Shown piece by piece: positions 49,675 to 59,990 of a DNA stretch of 64,000 bases. The notes under the pieces are model-generated. The model had not been told where the DNA came from. It saw only the letters and a list, made by a program, of their open reading frames with translations, and searched no databases. A program made the position numbers and the translations under genes. The first letter of the stretch is position 1, and the number at the start of each line of letters is the position of its first letter. The stretch is from Halomonas sp. (GTDB lineage: Bacteria; Pseudomonadota; Gammaproteobacteria; Pseudomonadales; Halomonadaceae), in contig JAGYKP010000085.1 of the NCBI GenBank assembly GCA_018401555.1, positions 124,001 to 188,000 of the forward strand, written 5' to 3'.

Positions 49675-50448
49675 CTACAGCCGCATCTCGATGCCCCGCT
49701 CGGCCATGTAGCGCTTGGCCTCGGGAATGGTGTATTCGCCGAAATGGAAGATGCTGGCGGCGAGCACCGCGTCGGCGCCGCCCTCGATCACTCCCTCCAC
49801 CAGGTGGTCGAGGTTGCCCACCCCGCCCGAGGCGATCACCGGCACGCTGACGGCGTCGGCGATGGCGCGGGTCACGCCCAGGTCGAAGCCGACCTTGGTG
49901 CCGTCGCGGTCCATGCTGGTGAGCAGCAGCTCGCCGGCACCGTATTCGACCATCTTCCTCGCCCACTCCACGGCGTCCAGGCCGGTGGGGCGGCGCCCGC
50001 CGTGGGTGAAGATCTCCCAGCGCGGGGCCTCGCCCTCGGCGGAGACCTTCTTGGCGTCGATGGCCACCACGATGCACTGGCTGCCGAAGCGCTCGCTGGC
50101 CTCGCGCACGAACTCGGGGTTGGTAACCGCGGCGGTGTTGATGGAGACCTTGTCGGCACCGGCATTGAGCATGGTGCGGATATCGTCGCAGGTGCGGATG
50201 CCGCCGCCCACGGTCAGCGGGATGAATACCTCGCCGGCGATGCGCTCGACCATCTCCACCGTGGTGCCGCGGTCCTCGTGGCTTGCCGTGATATCGAGGA
50301 AGGTGATCTCGTCGGCGCCCTGCTGGTTGTAGCGCTGGGCGATCTCCACCGGGTCGCCGGCGTCACGGATGCCGATGAAGTTGACGCCCTTGACCACGCG
50401 ACCGGCGTCGACGTCCAGGCAGGGGATGATGCGTTTGGCGAGTCCCAT
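49675..50448 (-). CDS. hisF: HisF, imidazole glycerol phosphate synthase cyclase subunit
   Basis: A TIM-barrel subunit that joins HisH-derived ammonia to PRFAR, giving IGP and AICAR, 257 residues. [17 protein letters not shown] carries the first catalytic Asp; [10 protein letters not shown] and [11 protein letters not shown] follow. [15 protein letters not shown] holds the second Asp, and [15 protein letters not shown] is a phosphate site. It begins 2 bp after the hisA stop, last in hisB-hisH-hisA-hisF. Confidence 0.96.
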   Translation of the reverse strand: MGLAKRIIPCLDVDAGRVVKGVNFIGIRDAGDPVEIAQRYNQQGADEITFLDITASHEDRGTTVEMVERIAGEVFIPLTVGGGIRTCDDIRTMLNAGADKVSINTAAVTNPEFVREASERFGSQCIVVAIDAKKVSAEGEAPRWEIFTHGGRRPTGLDAVEWARKMVEYGAGELLLTSMDRDGTKVGFDLGVTRAIADAVSVPVIASGGVGNLDHLVEGVIEGGADAVLAASIFHFGEYTIPEAKRYMAERGIEMRL

Positions 50449-50450
50449 GG

Positions 50451-51196
<746 letters not shown>

Positions 51197-51244
51197 GTCA
51201 GTGTCCTGTTGATCCATGGTCGGGCGGCGCGGGATGGGCCCCCG

Positions 51245-51307
51245 GTTGACCGGGCGCGGCTCAGGGCGCCCAGTTGACCCGGGCGCGGTTCAGGGCGCCC
51301 AGTTGAC
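51245..51307. repeat. Tandem duplication spanning the hisH stop codon
   Basis: Two adjacent 28/29-bp units (51245-51272 and 51273-51301), differing at one substitution and one added base, are followed by the first six bases of a third. Each unit contains the last codons and stop of hisH (Val-Asn-Trp-Ala-Pro-stop). The hisH-hisA spacer therefore carries a second copy of the gene's end. Confidence 0.85.
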
Positions 51308-51931
51308 AAAGTTCTCGAGCAGCCTGAGGCCGGCGCGGGAGCTCTTCTCGGGGTGGAACTGCACGGCGAAGGTGGCGTCGCGGCCGATCGCCACATGCGC
51401 CTGCACCCGGCCGTAGTCGGTGGTGCCGAACACCGTGGCATCATCGCTGGCCGCCACGTAGTAGCTGTGCACGAAGTAGAAGTGCTCATCCTGGTCGATG
51501 CCATCCCACAGCGGGTGCTCGCGCTGCTGGTGCACCAGGTTCCAGCCCATATGGGGGACCTTGAGGCGCTGGTTCAGGTCGTCGCGCATGTCGCCGGGGA
51601 AGCGCTTCACCTCACCGCCGAGGAAGCCCAGGCAGTCGACACCGCCGTTCTCCTCGCTGCGGTCGAGCAGCATCTGCTGGCCCACGCAGATGCCCAGCAG
51701 GGGCTTCTCCTGGCTGGCCAGCAACTCCTCCACCAGGCCGCGCAGCTCGGTCTTCTCCAGCTCGCCGAGGCAGTCGCGAATGGCGCCCTGACCGGGCAGT
51801 ACCAGGCGGGTAGCGCCGAGGATACGGCGCGGGTCACGGGTGATCACCACGTTCTCGTGGGTGACGTGCTCCAGTGCCTTGGCGACGGAATGCAGGTTGC
51901 CCATCCCGTAATCGATGACGGCAATCGTCAT
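51290..51931 (-). CDS. hisH: HisH, imidazole glycerol phosphate synthase glutaminase subunit
   Basis: A class I glutamine amidotransferase supplying ammonia to HisF, 213 residues. MTIAVIDYGMGNLHSVAKAL is the family start, so the longer upstream frame is not used. The catalytic Cys lies in LLGICVGQQMLLD and the His-Glu pair in AVQFHPEKS. Its last codons and stop are tandemly duplicated in the downstream spacer. It comes between hisB and hisA. Confidence 0.95.
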   Translation of the reverse strand: MTIAVIDYGMGNLHSVAKALEHVTHENVVITRDPRRILGATRLVLPGQGAIRDCLGELEKTELRGLVEELLASQEKPLLGICVGQQMLLDRSEENGGVDCLGFLGGEVKRFPGDMRDDLNQRLKVPHMGWNLVHQQREHPLWDGIDQDEHFYFVHSYYVAASDDATVFGTTDYGRVQAHVAIGRDATFAVQFHPEKSSRAGLRLLENFVNWAP

Positions 51932-51962
51932 GGGGCGCTCCTCGTGGGGTGGTACGTGGGCC

Positions 51963-52556
51963 TCACAGGCTGCCCTTGGTGGAGGGCATCTGACCGGCCA
52001 TGCGGGGGTCTTCCTCCAGGGCCATGCGCAGGGCACGGCCGAAGGCCTTGAAGATGGTCTCCGCCTGATGGTGGGCGTTGAAGCCCTTCAGGTTGTCGAT
52101 GTGCAGGGTGACCATGGCGTGGTTGACGAAGCCCTGGAAGAACTCCCAGAACAGCTGGGTATCCAGACGGCCCACGGCGGCGCGGGTGAACTCCACGTCC
52201 ATGAACAGGCCGGCGCGGCCGGAGAAGTCGACCACCACCCTGGAGAGGGCCTCGTCGAGCGGCACATAGGCATGGCCGTAGCGACGGATGCCGCGCTTGT
52301 CGCCGATGGCCCTGGCGAAGGCCTGGCCGAGGGTGATACCGAGGTCCTCGACGGTGTGGTGGTCGTCGATATGCAGGTCGCCCTCGGCCTTGATGTCGAG
52401 GTCGATCAGGCCGTGGCGGGCCACCTGGTCGAGCATGTGGTCGAGGAAGGGGACGCCGGTCTCGCAGTTCAGCTTGCCGCTGCCATCGAGGTTGACGGTG
52501 ACGCTGATCCGGGTCTCCTGGGTGTCGCGACTGACCGTGGCGATACGCTCGGACAT
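51963..52556 (-). CDS. hisB: HisB, imidazoleglycerol-phosphate dehydratase
   Basis: A monofunctional Mn-dependent dehydratase, 197 residues, without the phosphatase domain that E. coli HisB carries. Metal motifs are [29 protein letters not shown] and [12 protein letters not shown] with [12 protein letters not shown]. The start gives [17 protein letters not shown]. It leads the hisBHAF block and is divergent from the PanZ-like gene. Confidence 0.95.
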   Translation of the reverse strand: MSERIATVSRDTQETRISVTVNLDGSGKLNCETGVPFLDHMLDQVARHGLIDLDIKAEGDLHIDDHHTVEDLGITLGQAFARAIGDKRGIRRYGHAYVPLDEALSRVVVDFSGRAGLFMDVEFTRAAVGRLDTQLFWEFFQGFVNHAMVTLHIDNLKGFNAHHQAETIFKAFGRALRMALEEDPRMAGQMPSTKGSL

Positions 52557-52746
52557 TGAGGCTTCTCCAGCGCCTGGGCGCATGTCGAGGCGGACCGCTG
52601 GCGCAGCGGCCCGCAGAAACGGGGGTGACGGCGGACCTCGCCCGCGGTCGGAAAACTGCCATTATAGAGAATCGCCGACCCCATCCGCTACAATGCCCCC
52701 ATCATGCGGCGGCGACCCTCGCCGCCCCGGCCCAGGAGACCCATCT

Positions 52747-53207
52747 ATGCCGGTGACTCTGCACCCCGTCGACCGGGACGCCTGGGAAGCGGACGCCCAG
52801 GCGCGAACCGATCTCGCCCGAATCTATGCCGACGCTCCCGCCGAGCGCCTGCCCGCTCCCGCCGATGCCTTTATCGAGGGTCACCTGACGGCCGGAGGCG
52901 CCTTCCTCTGTGCGCGCTTCAATGATCGCCTGATCGGTGCCGTGGCGCTGCGTGACGATGGCAAGGCCTGGTGGCTGTCGCACTTCTGTGTGCGCAAGCC
53001 GACCCGCCGCAGGGGGTCGGCTCGCGCTTGCTGGCGCTGGTCGGCGAGGCCGCCAGCGCCGAGGAGAAGCCACTGCGCGCAGAGCTTGCCCAGCTGCAGA
53101 TGGCCGACCAGCTGATGCTCTCGCGGCTCGGCTATAGGCTCGACCGTAGCGGCGACCATTATGAGCTCGTCCTGCCCGGCTGCCACCCCAGGGAGTCGCC
53201 GCGATGA
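52747..53207 (+). CDS. GNAT-fold protein, PanZ/PanM-like (frameshift near 53013)
   Basis: A ~153-residue GCN5-type acetyltransferase-fold protein. GGAFLCARFNDRLIGAVALRD and the acetyl-CoA loop region VRKPTRRRGVGSRLLALV are clear. The frame breaks in that loop at a GGGGG run, where one more G restores RRGVG. The short ARFNDRLIGAV strand and small size resemble PanZ, the acetyl-CoA sensor that activates aspartate decarboxylase PanD, but I cannot exclude an ordinary GNAT. Its stop overlaps the asmA start (ATGA). Confidence 0.7.
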
Positions 53208-55554
53208 AGCGCCTGCTGAGCACCCTGCTGGCCGCCATCGGCATCCTCGCCGTGCTGGCCGTGGGGGCGGTGGTCTACGTCACCACCTTCCTCGACCCCG
53301 AAGACCTCAAGCCACGGCTGGAGGAGGTGGTGCAGGAGAGGGTCGGCCTGACCCTCTCCCTCGAAGGCCCCATCTCGTGGTCGTTCTACCCGCGGCTGGG
53401 GGTCGGCGTCGAGCAGGCCGAGGCCTGGCTGCCCGAGCAGTCGGCCGGCGAGGACTCCGCCTTCATGGCCTTTCGCCGCGCCGAGGTCAGCCTGGCCTTC
53501 GCCTCGCTGTTGCGCGGCGAGGTGGCCATCGACGGCATGACCCTGGATGGCCTGCGCCTCAACCTGTCCCGTGACGAGAACGGTCGCGGCAACTGGGAAT
53601 CCCTGATGGAGCGCTTCGCCGCCGGAGAGGACTCGCCGACGCCGGCCAGTGCCTCCTCGGCGCCGGTCCCAGGCGGTGGCAACGGGCCTGCCGTGGCCTT
53701 CAATATCGCCAGCGTGGAGGTTAAGGACGGCGAGGTGAGCTATACCGACCAGGCCGCCGGACACTCGCTGCGCCTCAAGGGGCTCTCCGTCACCGGGCGC
53801 AACGTCAATCCGCGCCGCTCCTTCCCCTTCACGGCGGACTTCCAGCTGCTCGGCCATGACACTCCGGCCGGCGTGGACGACACCGTGCCGCGGCTGGCCA
53901 GCGAGGTCAGCATGCAGGGGCGCCTCGCCCTGGCCCTCGCCGAGCGCCGCTATACCCTCGAGGACCTGTCGCTTTCCACCCGCAACCGGCTGGCCGGTGT
54001 GGAGAGCCCGCAGCAGCTGGAGCTGAGCGGCCAGCGGTTGGTGGTCGACATGGCCGCACGCCAGCTGCGCCTGGAACCCGGCACGCTGAAGGCCACGCTG
54101 GCGCATCCCGCGCTGGGCGATACGCCACTCTCCCTGGCCATGGACTTCGCCCTGGAGTCCGACCTGGCCGCCGGCAGTGCCCGACTGCGCGACCTGACGC
54201 TGAGCGGTGACGATGGCCTGCGCCTCAGCGGCAACCTCAACCTTGTCAACCTCCACGAGGCGCCCCGCTACGATGGGCAGCTGCGTCTGGCTCCGCTCTC
54301 GCTGCGGCCGTGGCTCGGCACGCTTCGACAGCTGCCGGCCACGGCCGATCCCGAGGCGCTGAGCGACGTGGCGTTGACCACCCCCCTGGAGGGTGACCTC
54401 GAGCGGGTGGATCTTACCGGCATGACCCTGGTGCTCGACGGCAGCACCTTCACCGGGCGCCTGGCGGCAGGCCTCGACGGCCACCGCCTGGAGACCGAGC
54501 TGCAGGGGGACAGCCTGGACCTGGATGCGCTACCTGCCAGCATCCACGGGGCAGGTACCGGACGCCGCCGGCCTGTGGCTGCCCGGTGTCGGCCGTGCCC
54601 ATGCCCAGGACGAAGAGCACTCCTGCCCGTCGCGTGGCTGCGCGAGCTGGCGCTGGATGCGCGGCTGAACCTGAGCAGCCTGCGGCTGGGCGGGCTGGAT
54701 TTCCGCGACGTCGCGTTGCGGCTCGAGGGGCGTGATGGCCGGCAGCGGCTGGTGTCGCTCGAGTCGGCGCTTCTACGAGGGCAGCCTGGTCGCCGATGGC
54801 GAACTGGACCTGACCCGCGAGCCCATCGCCCTGGCGGCTGGCGCCGCGCCTCGAGCGGGTGCGCATCGATGCGCTGCTGGAGGCACTGGTCGAAGGCGAG
54901 GAGTCGGCACCGCTGCGTGGCCGCGCCTTCGTCGAGGGGGAACTGACCACCCAGGGCAATGCCTGGCCGGCGATGAAGCGTGGCCTCGATGGCCGCCTGG
55001 CCACGCGCCTGGATGACGGGGCCATCCTCGACGTCAATGTCTCCCGGGAGCTGTGCAGCGCGGTGGCGAGCCTGCAGGGGGAGCAGACCCAGCGCGAGTG
55101 GGAGGCGGATACCCGCTTCGAGCGCGCCGAGGCCACCCTCAGCGTGCGCGACGGCGTGGTGGAGAGCGATGACATCATCGTCACCCTGCCGGGCATCGAT
55201 GTGGGCGGCGAGGGTACCCTCGACCTGACCAGCGAGCGCTTCGACCTGCGTGCCGCGGCGCGGGTGGTGGACACCGCGGATGTAGCCTGTGAGGTCAATC
55301 CTCGCCTCGAACGCCTGCCGCTGCCGGTCCGCTGCGAGGGCAGCCTCGGCGGCGACAGCGCCGAGTGGTGCCGATTCGATCGTGAGGGCTTCAGTGCCGC
55401 CATCGGTGAGGCACTGCGTGAAGAGCTGGGCGGCCGCGCCGGTGACCAGGTGGAGCAGCGCCTGGAAGGCGCCCTCGACAAGCTCGAGGAGCGCGTCGGC
55501 GAGGACGCCGGCAGGGAACTTCGCGACGCTACTCTGAAGGGTCTCTTCGAATGA
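53204..55554 (+). CDS. AsmA family protein (three frameshifts)
   Basis: A large envelope protein related to AsmA/TamB/YhdP, which form lipid-conducting beta-taco bridges between membranes. It has an N-terminal signal anchor (residues ~4-26), the AsmA opening FLDPEDLKPRLEEVVQERVGL, and then repeated beta segments over ~780 codons. VRDGVVESDDIIVTLPGIDV and GEGTLDLTSERFDLRAAARV near the end are the conserved AsmA C-terminal region. Indels near 54560, 54770 and 54840 cut the middle. An acidic helical tail follows. mutY is downstream past a terminator. Confidence 0.87.
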
Positions 55555-55569
55555 GCAAAGTCAGTCCCT

Positions 55570-55598
55570 GCGTCGGCCCCGTGCCGGCGCCTTTTTTT
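55570..55598 (+). terminator. Rho-independent terminator after asmA
   Basis: GCGTCGGC (55570-55577) pairs with GCCGGCGC (55583-55590, one G-U pair) around CCCGT, followed by C and seven T. mutY starts 9 bp later, so its transcript may depend on read-through or a promoter within asmA. Confidence 0.85.
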
Positions 55599-55606
55599 GA
55601 GCCGCA

Positions 55607-56697
55607 ATGACCGATACGCCGACTCCCGTACTCGCCCCCGCGACCTTCCAGCGGCGCCTGCTCGACTGGTTCGATGAATATGGCCGCCACGACCTGCCCT
55701 GGCAATGCGGGCGCACCCCCTACCGGGTGTGGGTCTCGGAGATCATGCTGCAGCAGACCCAGGTTGCCACCGTCATCCCCTACTTCGAGCGCTTCATGGC
55801 GCGCTTCCCGGATGTGCAGAGCCTGGCGGCAGCGGACCAGGACGAGGTGCTGCACCTGTGGACGGGACTCGGCTACTACGCCCGCGGACGCAACCTCCAC
55901 AAGGCCGCCAGGGTGTTGGTCGACGAGCATGGTGGGGAGTTTCCGCTCCACAGCCTGGAGGAGATGGCGGCCCTGCCCGGCATCGGGCGCTCCACTGCCG
56001 GAGCCATCGTCGCCCAGAGCCAGGGGCGCCGTGCGGTGATCCTCGATGGCAACGTCAAGCGCAGTCTCAGCCGCCTGCACGCCGTGCCAGGCTGGCCGGG
56101 ACGAGTGGCGGTGGAGCGTCGGCTGTGGCAGCTGGCGGAGCACTATACGCCCCACGAGCGACTGGCCGACTATACCCAGGCGATGATGGACCTGGGTGCT
56201 ACCCTCTGCCGGCGCGGTACCCCCGAGTGTGGCCGCTGCCCCTTCAACGATGTCTGCCTGGCCCATGCGCGCGGCGAGGAGCGCCGCTTTCCGGAATCCA
56301 AACCCAGGAAGGCGTTGCCCACCCGAACCACCCGCATGCTGCTGCTGCGTGATGCCCGGACCGGGTGTGCCGTTGAGCAGCGCCCGGCCACGGCCCGTGG
56401 GGCGGGCTGTGGAGCCTGCCCCAGTTCGATGAGGCGGCAGCCCTCCAGGCCTGGCTCGATGCCCACGCCCCGGGCAGCCGGCTGGATGCCCGCCGGGCTC
56501 CCTTCACCCATGTCTTCAGCCACTTCCGCCTGGAGATCACCCCCCAGCCGGCGCGGGTCGAGTGCCTCGATTCGATAGGCGAGACGCGTCGCTGGTACGA
56601 TCCCGATAATCCCGATGCCGTGGGCCTGGCGGCCCCGGTGAAGGCGCTGCTGGCGAGCCTGGCGACCTTCACCCTGGATACCCCGCCGGGACCCTGA
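55607..56697 (+). CDS. mutY: MutY, adenine DNA glycosylase (frameshift near 56395)
   Basis: It removes adenine mispaired with 8-oxo[21 protein letters not shown] and the helix-hairpin-helix [15 protein letters not shown] are present. [16 protein letters not shown] holds the catalytic Asp, and the [4Fe-4S] ligands are in [18 protein letters not shown] (C-x6-C-x2-C-x5-C). The C-terminal NUDIX-like 8-oxoG-recognition domain ([28 protein letters not shown]) is one frame away after an indel near 56395. yggX follows 26 bp later, a conserved pair. Confidence 0.94.
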
Positions 56698-56723
56698 GTT
56701 CGCCTTTGCCAAGGAGTCACCCC

Positions 56724-56996
56724 ATGAGCCAGACCGTGTTCTGTCGCAAGTACCAGCAGGAGCTCGAGGCCATGCCGTTCCCGCCGCTGCCCGGCAAGAA
56801 GGGGCAGGAGATCCAGGCCAGCGTGTCCAAGCAGGCCTGGGAGGAGTGGCAGGCGCTGCAGACCCGCCTGATCAACGAGAAGCACCTCAACATGCTCGAA
56901 CCATCGACCCGGGAGTACCTGATGGAGCAGATGGAGCGCTTCCTGGACAACCGCGAGACCGACCGTGCCGAGGGCTATGTGCCGCCCTCATCTTGA
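56724..56996 (+). CDS. yggX: YggX-type Fe(2+)-trafficking protein
   Basis: A 90-residue acidic protein that protects Fe-S proteins from oxidative damage. It begins MSQTVFCRKYQQELEAM; the single conserved Cys7 and FPPLPGKKGQEI with WEEWQALQTRLINEKHL are hallmark segments. It ends RAEGYVPPSS. It is downstream of mutY, itself an Fe-S enzyme. The tRNA promoter begins 15 bp after its stop. Confidence 0.95.
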   Translation: MSQTVFCRKYQQELEAMPFPPLPGKKGQEIQASVSKQAWEEWQALQTRLINEKHLNMLEPSTREYLMEQMERFLDNRETDRAEGYVPPSS

Positions 56997-57010
56997 TGAA
57001 AAGAAAGGGG

Positions 57011-57039
57011 TTGACGAAAAAGGCCGACTGGGGTTTAAT
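57011..57039 (+). promoter_or_regulatory. Sigma-70 promoter of the tRNA cluster
   Basis: TTGACG (57011-57016), a 17-bp spacer and TTTAAT (57034-57039) are close to consensus. A GC-containing discriminator (ACGCACC) and the first tRNA 18 bp downstream follow. This discriminator type is usual for stringently controlled stable RNA. Confidence 0.8.
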
Positions 57040-57056
57040 ACGCACCGTTGGCAAGG

Positions 57057-57132
57057 GGCCAGATAGCTCAGTTGGTAGAGCAGGGGATTGAAAATCCCCG
57101 TGTCGGCGGTTCGATTCCGTCTCTGGCCACCA
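57057..57132 (+). tRNA. tRNA-Phe (GAA)
   Basis: A 76-nt cloverleaf with acceptor stem GGCCAGA/TCTGGCC, D-loop AGCTCAGTTGGTAGAGC, anticodon stem GGGGA/TCCCC with loop TTGAAAA (anticodon GAA), T-loop GGTTCGATTCC and encoded CCA. First in the Phe-Gln-Thr cluster. Confidence 0.97.
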
Positions 57133-57138
57133 CGCTGC

Positions 57139-57213
57139 TGGGGTATAGCCAAGTGGTAAGGCACCGGTTTTTGGTATCGGCATTCCCAGGTTCGAATCCT
57201 GGTACCCCAGCCA
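57139..57213 (+). tRNA. tRNA-Gln (TTG)
   Basis: A 75-nt cloverleaf with acceptor TGGGGTA/TACCCCA, D-arm AGCCAAGTGGTAAGGC, anticodon stem CCGGT/ATCGG (one G-U pair) with loop TTTTGGT (anticodon TTG), T-arm CCAGGTTCGAATCCTGG and encoded CCA. It starts six bases after tRNA-Phe. Confidence 0.96.
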
Positions 57214-57230
57214 TCGCCAACCTCGTTTTC

Positions 57231-57262
57231 GAAAGACCGTGGACTCGAGTTCACGGTCTTTC
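57231..57262 (+). other. Hairpin in the Gln-Thr tRNA spacer
   Basis: GAAAGACCGTG (57231-57241) pairs perfectly with CACGGTCTTTC (57252-57262). It could be a partial terminator or a processing signal between tRNA-Gln and tRNA-Thr; no U-tract beyond TTTC. Confidence 0.5.
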
Positions 57263-57306
57263 TCGCTCAGAGGACCTCGTCCTCCACGCCGTCAAGAGCG
57301 GCAGCT

Positions 57307-57382
<76 letters not shown>

Positions 57383-57423
57383 CTTAAAAGCCTTGTGATT
57401 CATCGCGTTAGCGCGATACCCAA

Positions 57424-57445
57424 GCCGCCCTAGAGGCGGTTTTTT
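57424..57445 (+). terminator. Rho-independent terminator of the tRNA cluster
   Basis: CCGCC (57425-57429) pairs with GGCGG (57435-57439) around CTAGA, followed directly by six T. It ends the Phe-Gln-Thr transcript. Confidence 0.85.
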
Positions 57446-57523
57446 GTTGCCTGCGGAAAATCCCCTCCTCTTGCCCCCTGTCCACCACGCGGTGAACAGA
57501 GGATAGATGCGCGATTCAGCTGG

Positions 57524-58060
57524 CTACAGCGAGGCCGCCGCCCTGGCGGCCTGGTCGTAGATCCCCGACATCGCCCGCAGCATGCCTGCCAGGCGGCTGG
57601 TCTCCTCGGGCTCGATGCCCAGCGACGACAGCGACTCGATCAGGCAGTCCTCGCGAATCTCGGCGTAGCGCTGGCAGGTGCTGCGTCCTTCCTCGGTGGT
57701 CCTGAAGAAGGTCTCCTTGCCGTGCTTCTCACCGTGCACCAGCCCGAGCTTGGTGAGCTTCTTGAGGGCATAGGTCACGGTGTGGCTGTCCTCGACGTTG
57801 AGTACCAGGCAGATGTCCGCGAGGCGCTTGGCCCGTTCGCGATGGTTGACGCTATGCAGCACCAGCACATCCAGCGGCCCCAGCTCCGGGAAGCCGGCGG
57901 CGGTCATGCAGCGCACCATCCAGCGGGTGAAGGCGTGGGAGGCGATGATCAGGCCGAATTCGAACTCCGACTGCTCCTGGGCCCGGTGGGAAAGGTGTTC
58001 CGAGGAGACGATCGGGCCGCTGGTGCGGCCCTTGTGGGAGGAAGCGGAGGATGCTGGCAT
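57524..58060 (-). CDS. MarR-like winged-helix regulator
   Basis: A 178-residue transcription factor with a winged HTH at about residues 60-125: ELGPLDVLVLHSVNHRERAK, CLVLNVEDSHTVTYALKKLTKLGLV as recognition helix, and HGEKHGKETFFRTTEEG as wing. The C-terminal helices give dimerisation. It starts 2 bp after the TRAP large-permease stop, so it is the last gene of dctPQM-marR. It may control that operon and the divergent pxpABC, perhaps through the palindromic sites at 61104-61131. Confidence 0.82.
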   Translation of the reverse strand: MPASSASSHKGRTSGPIVSSEHLSHRAQEQSEFEFGLIIASHAFTRWMVRCMTAAGFPELGPLDVLVLHSVNHRERAKRLADICLVLNVEDSHTVTYALKKLTKLGLVHGEKHGKETFFRTTEEGRSTCQRYAEIREDCLIESLSSLGIEPEETSRLAGMLRAMSGIYDQAARAAASL

Positions 58061-58062
58061 GT

Positions 58063-59359
58063 CTAGTTGCTCATGGCGTTGGGCAGATAGGTGACGATCG
58101 CGGGGAACAGGCTGATCAGCACCACCCCGAGCATCATCAGGAAGAAGAACGGCATGGCGGCCCAGGCGATGGAGAGGATATTGCGTCCGGTCATGCCCTG
58201 GAGCACGAAGAGGTTGAACCCCACCGGTGGCGTGATCTGCGACATTTCCACCACGATCACCAGGAAGATCCCGAACCATATCAGGTCGATACCCGCCGCC
58301 TCCACCATGGGCAGCATGATCGAGGTGGTCAGTACCACCACCGAGATGCCGTCCAGGAAGCAGCCCAGCAGGATGAAGAAAAGCGTCAGCGCAGCGAGCA
58401 GCATCCAGGGCGAGAGGTCGAGGGTGCCGATCCAGGCGGCCAGGTCGCTGGGCAGCCCGGTGAAGCCCATGGCGGCGGTCAGGAAGGAGGCCCCGGCGAG
58501 GATGAAGGCGATCATGGTCGAGGTGCGCACCGCGCCGAGCAGGGCGTCGCGGAACGTCGCGCGATCCATGTTGCCCTGGACGCGAGCCAGGGAGCAGCGA
58601 GAGCACCACGCCCACCGCAGCCGCCTCGGTGGGCGAGGCCAGGCCGGTATAGATGGAGCCGATGACGCCGATGATCAGGGCCAGCATGGGGATCAGGCGG
58701 CGCGCACGGCGCAGCTTCTCCGCCAGCGGCAGGCGCTCCTCGGCAGGGGGAACGCGATCGGGATAGCGCCAGGACCACAGCATCAGGTAGAGGCCGAACA
58801 GCGAGATCAGCATCAGCCCGGGCAGGATGCCGGCCATGAACAGCCGCGAGATGGACTGGTCGGTGGCCACGCCGAACACGATCAGGATGATCGAGGGCGG
58901 GATCAGCAGGCCCAGGGTCGCCGAACCGGCAAGGGTGCCGATCACCAGGCTCTCGTCGTAGCCGCGGCGGGTCAGTTCGGGGATGGTCATCTTGCCCATG
59001 GTGGCACAGGTGGCCGCCGAGGAGCCGGAGACCGCGGCGAACAGCCCGCAGCCCACCACGTTGGTGTGCAGCAGGCGCCCCGGAATGCGCTGCATCCAGG
59101 GCGACAGGCCGGTGAACATGTCATCGGCCAGGCGTGAGCGGAACAGGATCTCGCCCATCCAGATGAACATCGGCAGGGCAGTCAGCTCCCAGCTGTAGCT
59201 GGAGCCCCAGATGTCCGAGGCCATGACATCGCCGGTGGGAATCGAGGTGAACTGGGAGAGGCCGATCCAGCCCAGGGCGAGCAGCGAGAAGCCCACCCAG
59301 ACCCCGCTGCCGAGCAGCAGCAGGAGGGCCCCGAAGAGCACGGTCATCATCAGTAACAT
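58063..59359 (-). CDS. dctM: TRAP transporter large permease DctM (frameshift near 58580)
   Basis: The ion-coupled membrane channel subunit of a tripartite TRAP transporter, about 432 residues and about twelve helices. Family motifs are FTGLSPWMQRIPGRLLHTNV, GCGLFAAVSGSSAATCATMG, GTLAGSATLGLLIPPSI and SPTEAAAVGVVLSLL. After an indel near 58580, MDRATFRDALLGAVRTSTMI and VEMSQITPPVGFNLFVLQGM continue. The substrate is set by DctP, not by this subunit. Confidence 0.92.
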
Positions 59360-59375
59360 GGTGGTTCTCCGGGGC

Positions 59376-59927
59376 TCACTCGTGGCCGCTGTCGTCGATG
59401 GTGAAGCTATGGGGATGACGGATCGCTGCGTTCAGTGTCTGCAACAGGCTTTCGATCAGCACCAGGCAGAACAGCACCACGCCGGTGATCATGGCCGACT
59501 GTGGAATCCACAGCGGTATGCTGACCAGGCCATAGGAGGTCTCGTTGAAGGCGATGCTGTCGGCGAGCAGCCAGTAGAGGTTCCAGGCCAGGTAGAGGCA
59601 CAGGGCCAGGGCGATGGAGAGGCAGAATACCTCGATCCAGGCACGTGCCGCCGGGGCCAGCCGCCCGATCAGCAGGGTCACGCGGATATGGCCGCCATGC
59701 ACGAAGGTGTAGGCGAGGCCCAGGAAGCTGGCACCGACCAGCAGGAAGCCGGAGATATCGGAGAGCCCCGGGATCGCCAGGCCGATGCGTTCGCCGCCGA
59801 TGGCGGTGGCGATCTGGTCGATGATGCGGCCCACGATCTGGGCGGTAATCAGCAGGCAGATCAGGGTCAGGCAGGCGGCGGAAAGGTAGCCGCCGAGGTT
59901 GTAGAGGGGGCGTAGTCGATAGGTCAT
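59376..59927 (-). CDS. dctQ: TRAP transporter small permease DctQ
   Basis: A 183-residue four-helix membrane protein that pairs with DctM. Hydrophobic segments lie at about 12-34, 50-72, 88-112 and 135-158. The DctQ-type GLAYTFVHGGHIRVTLLIGRL occurs in the middle. It is placed between dctP (63 bp) and dctM (16 bp) on the same strand. Confidence 0.9.
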   Translation of the reverse strand: MTYRLRPLYNLGGYLSAACLTLICLLITAQIVGRIIDQIATAIGGERIGLAIPGLSDISGFLLVGASFLGLAYTFVHGGHIRVTLLIGRLAPAARAWIEVFCLSIALALCLYLAWNLYWLLADSIAFNETSYGLVSIPLWIPQSAMITGVVLFCLVLIESLLQTLNAAIRHPHSFTIDDSGHE

Positions 59928-59990
59928 GGCGAGTATCCCGTGAACGGTTCAGGATCGCCCCGGCGGCAAGCCGGGGCGGTCGAGTCGGGA

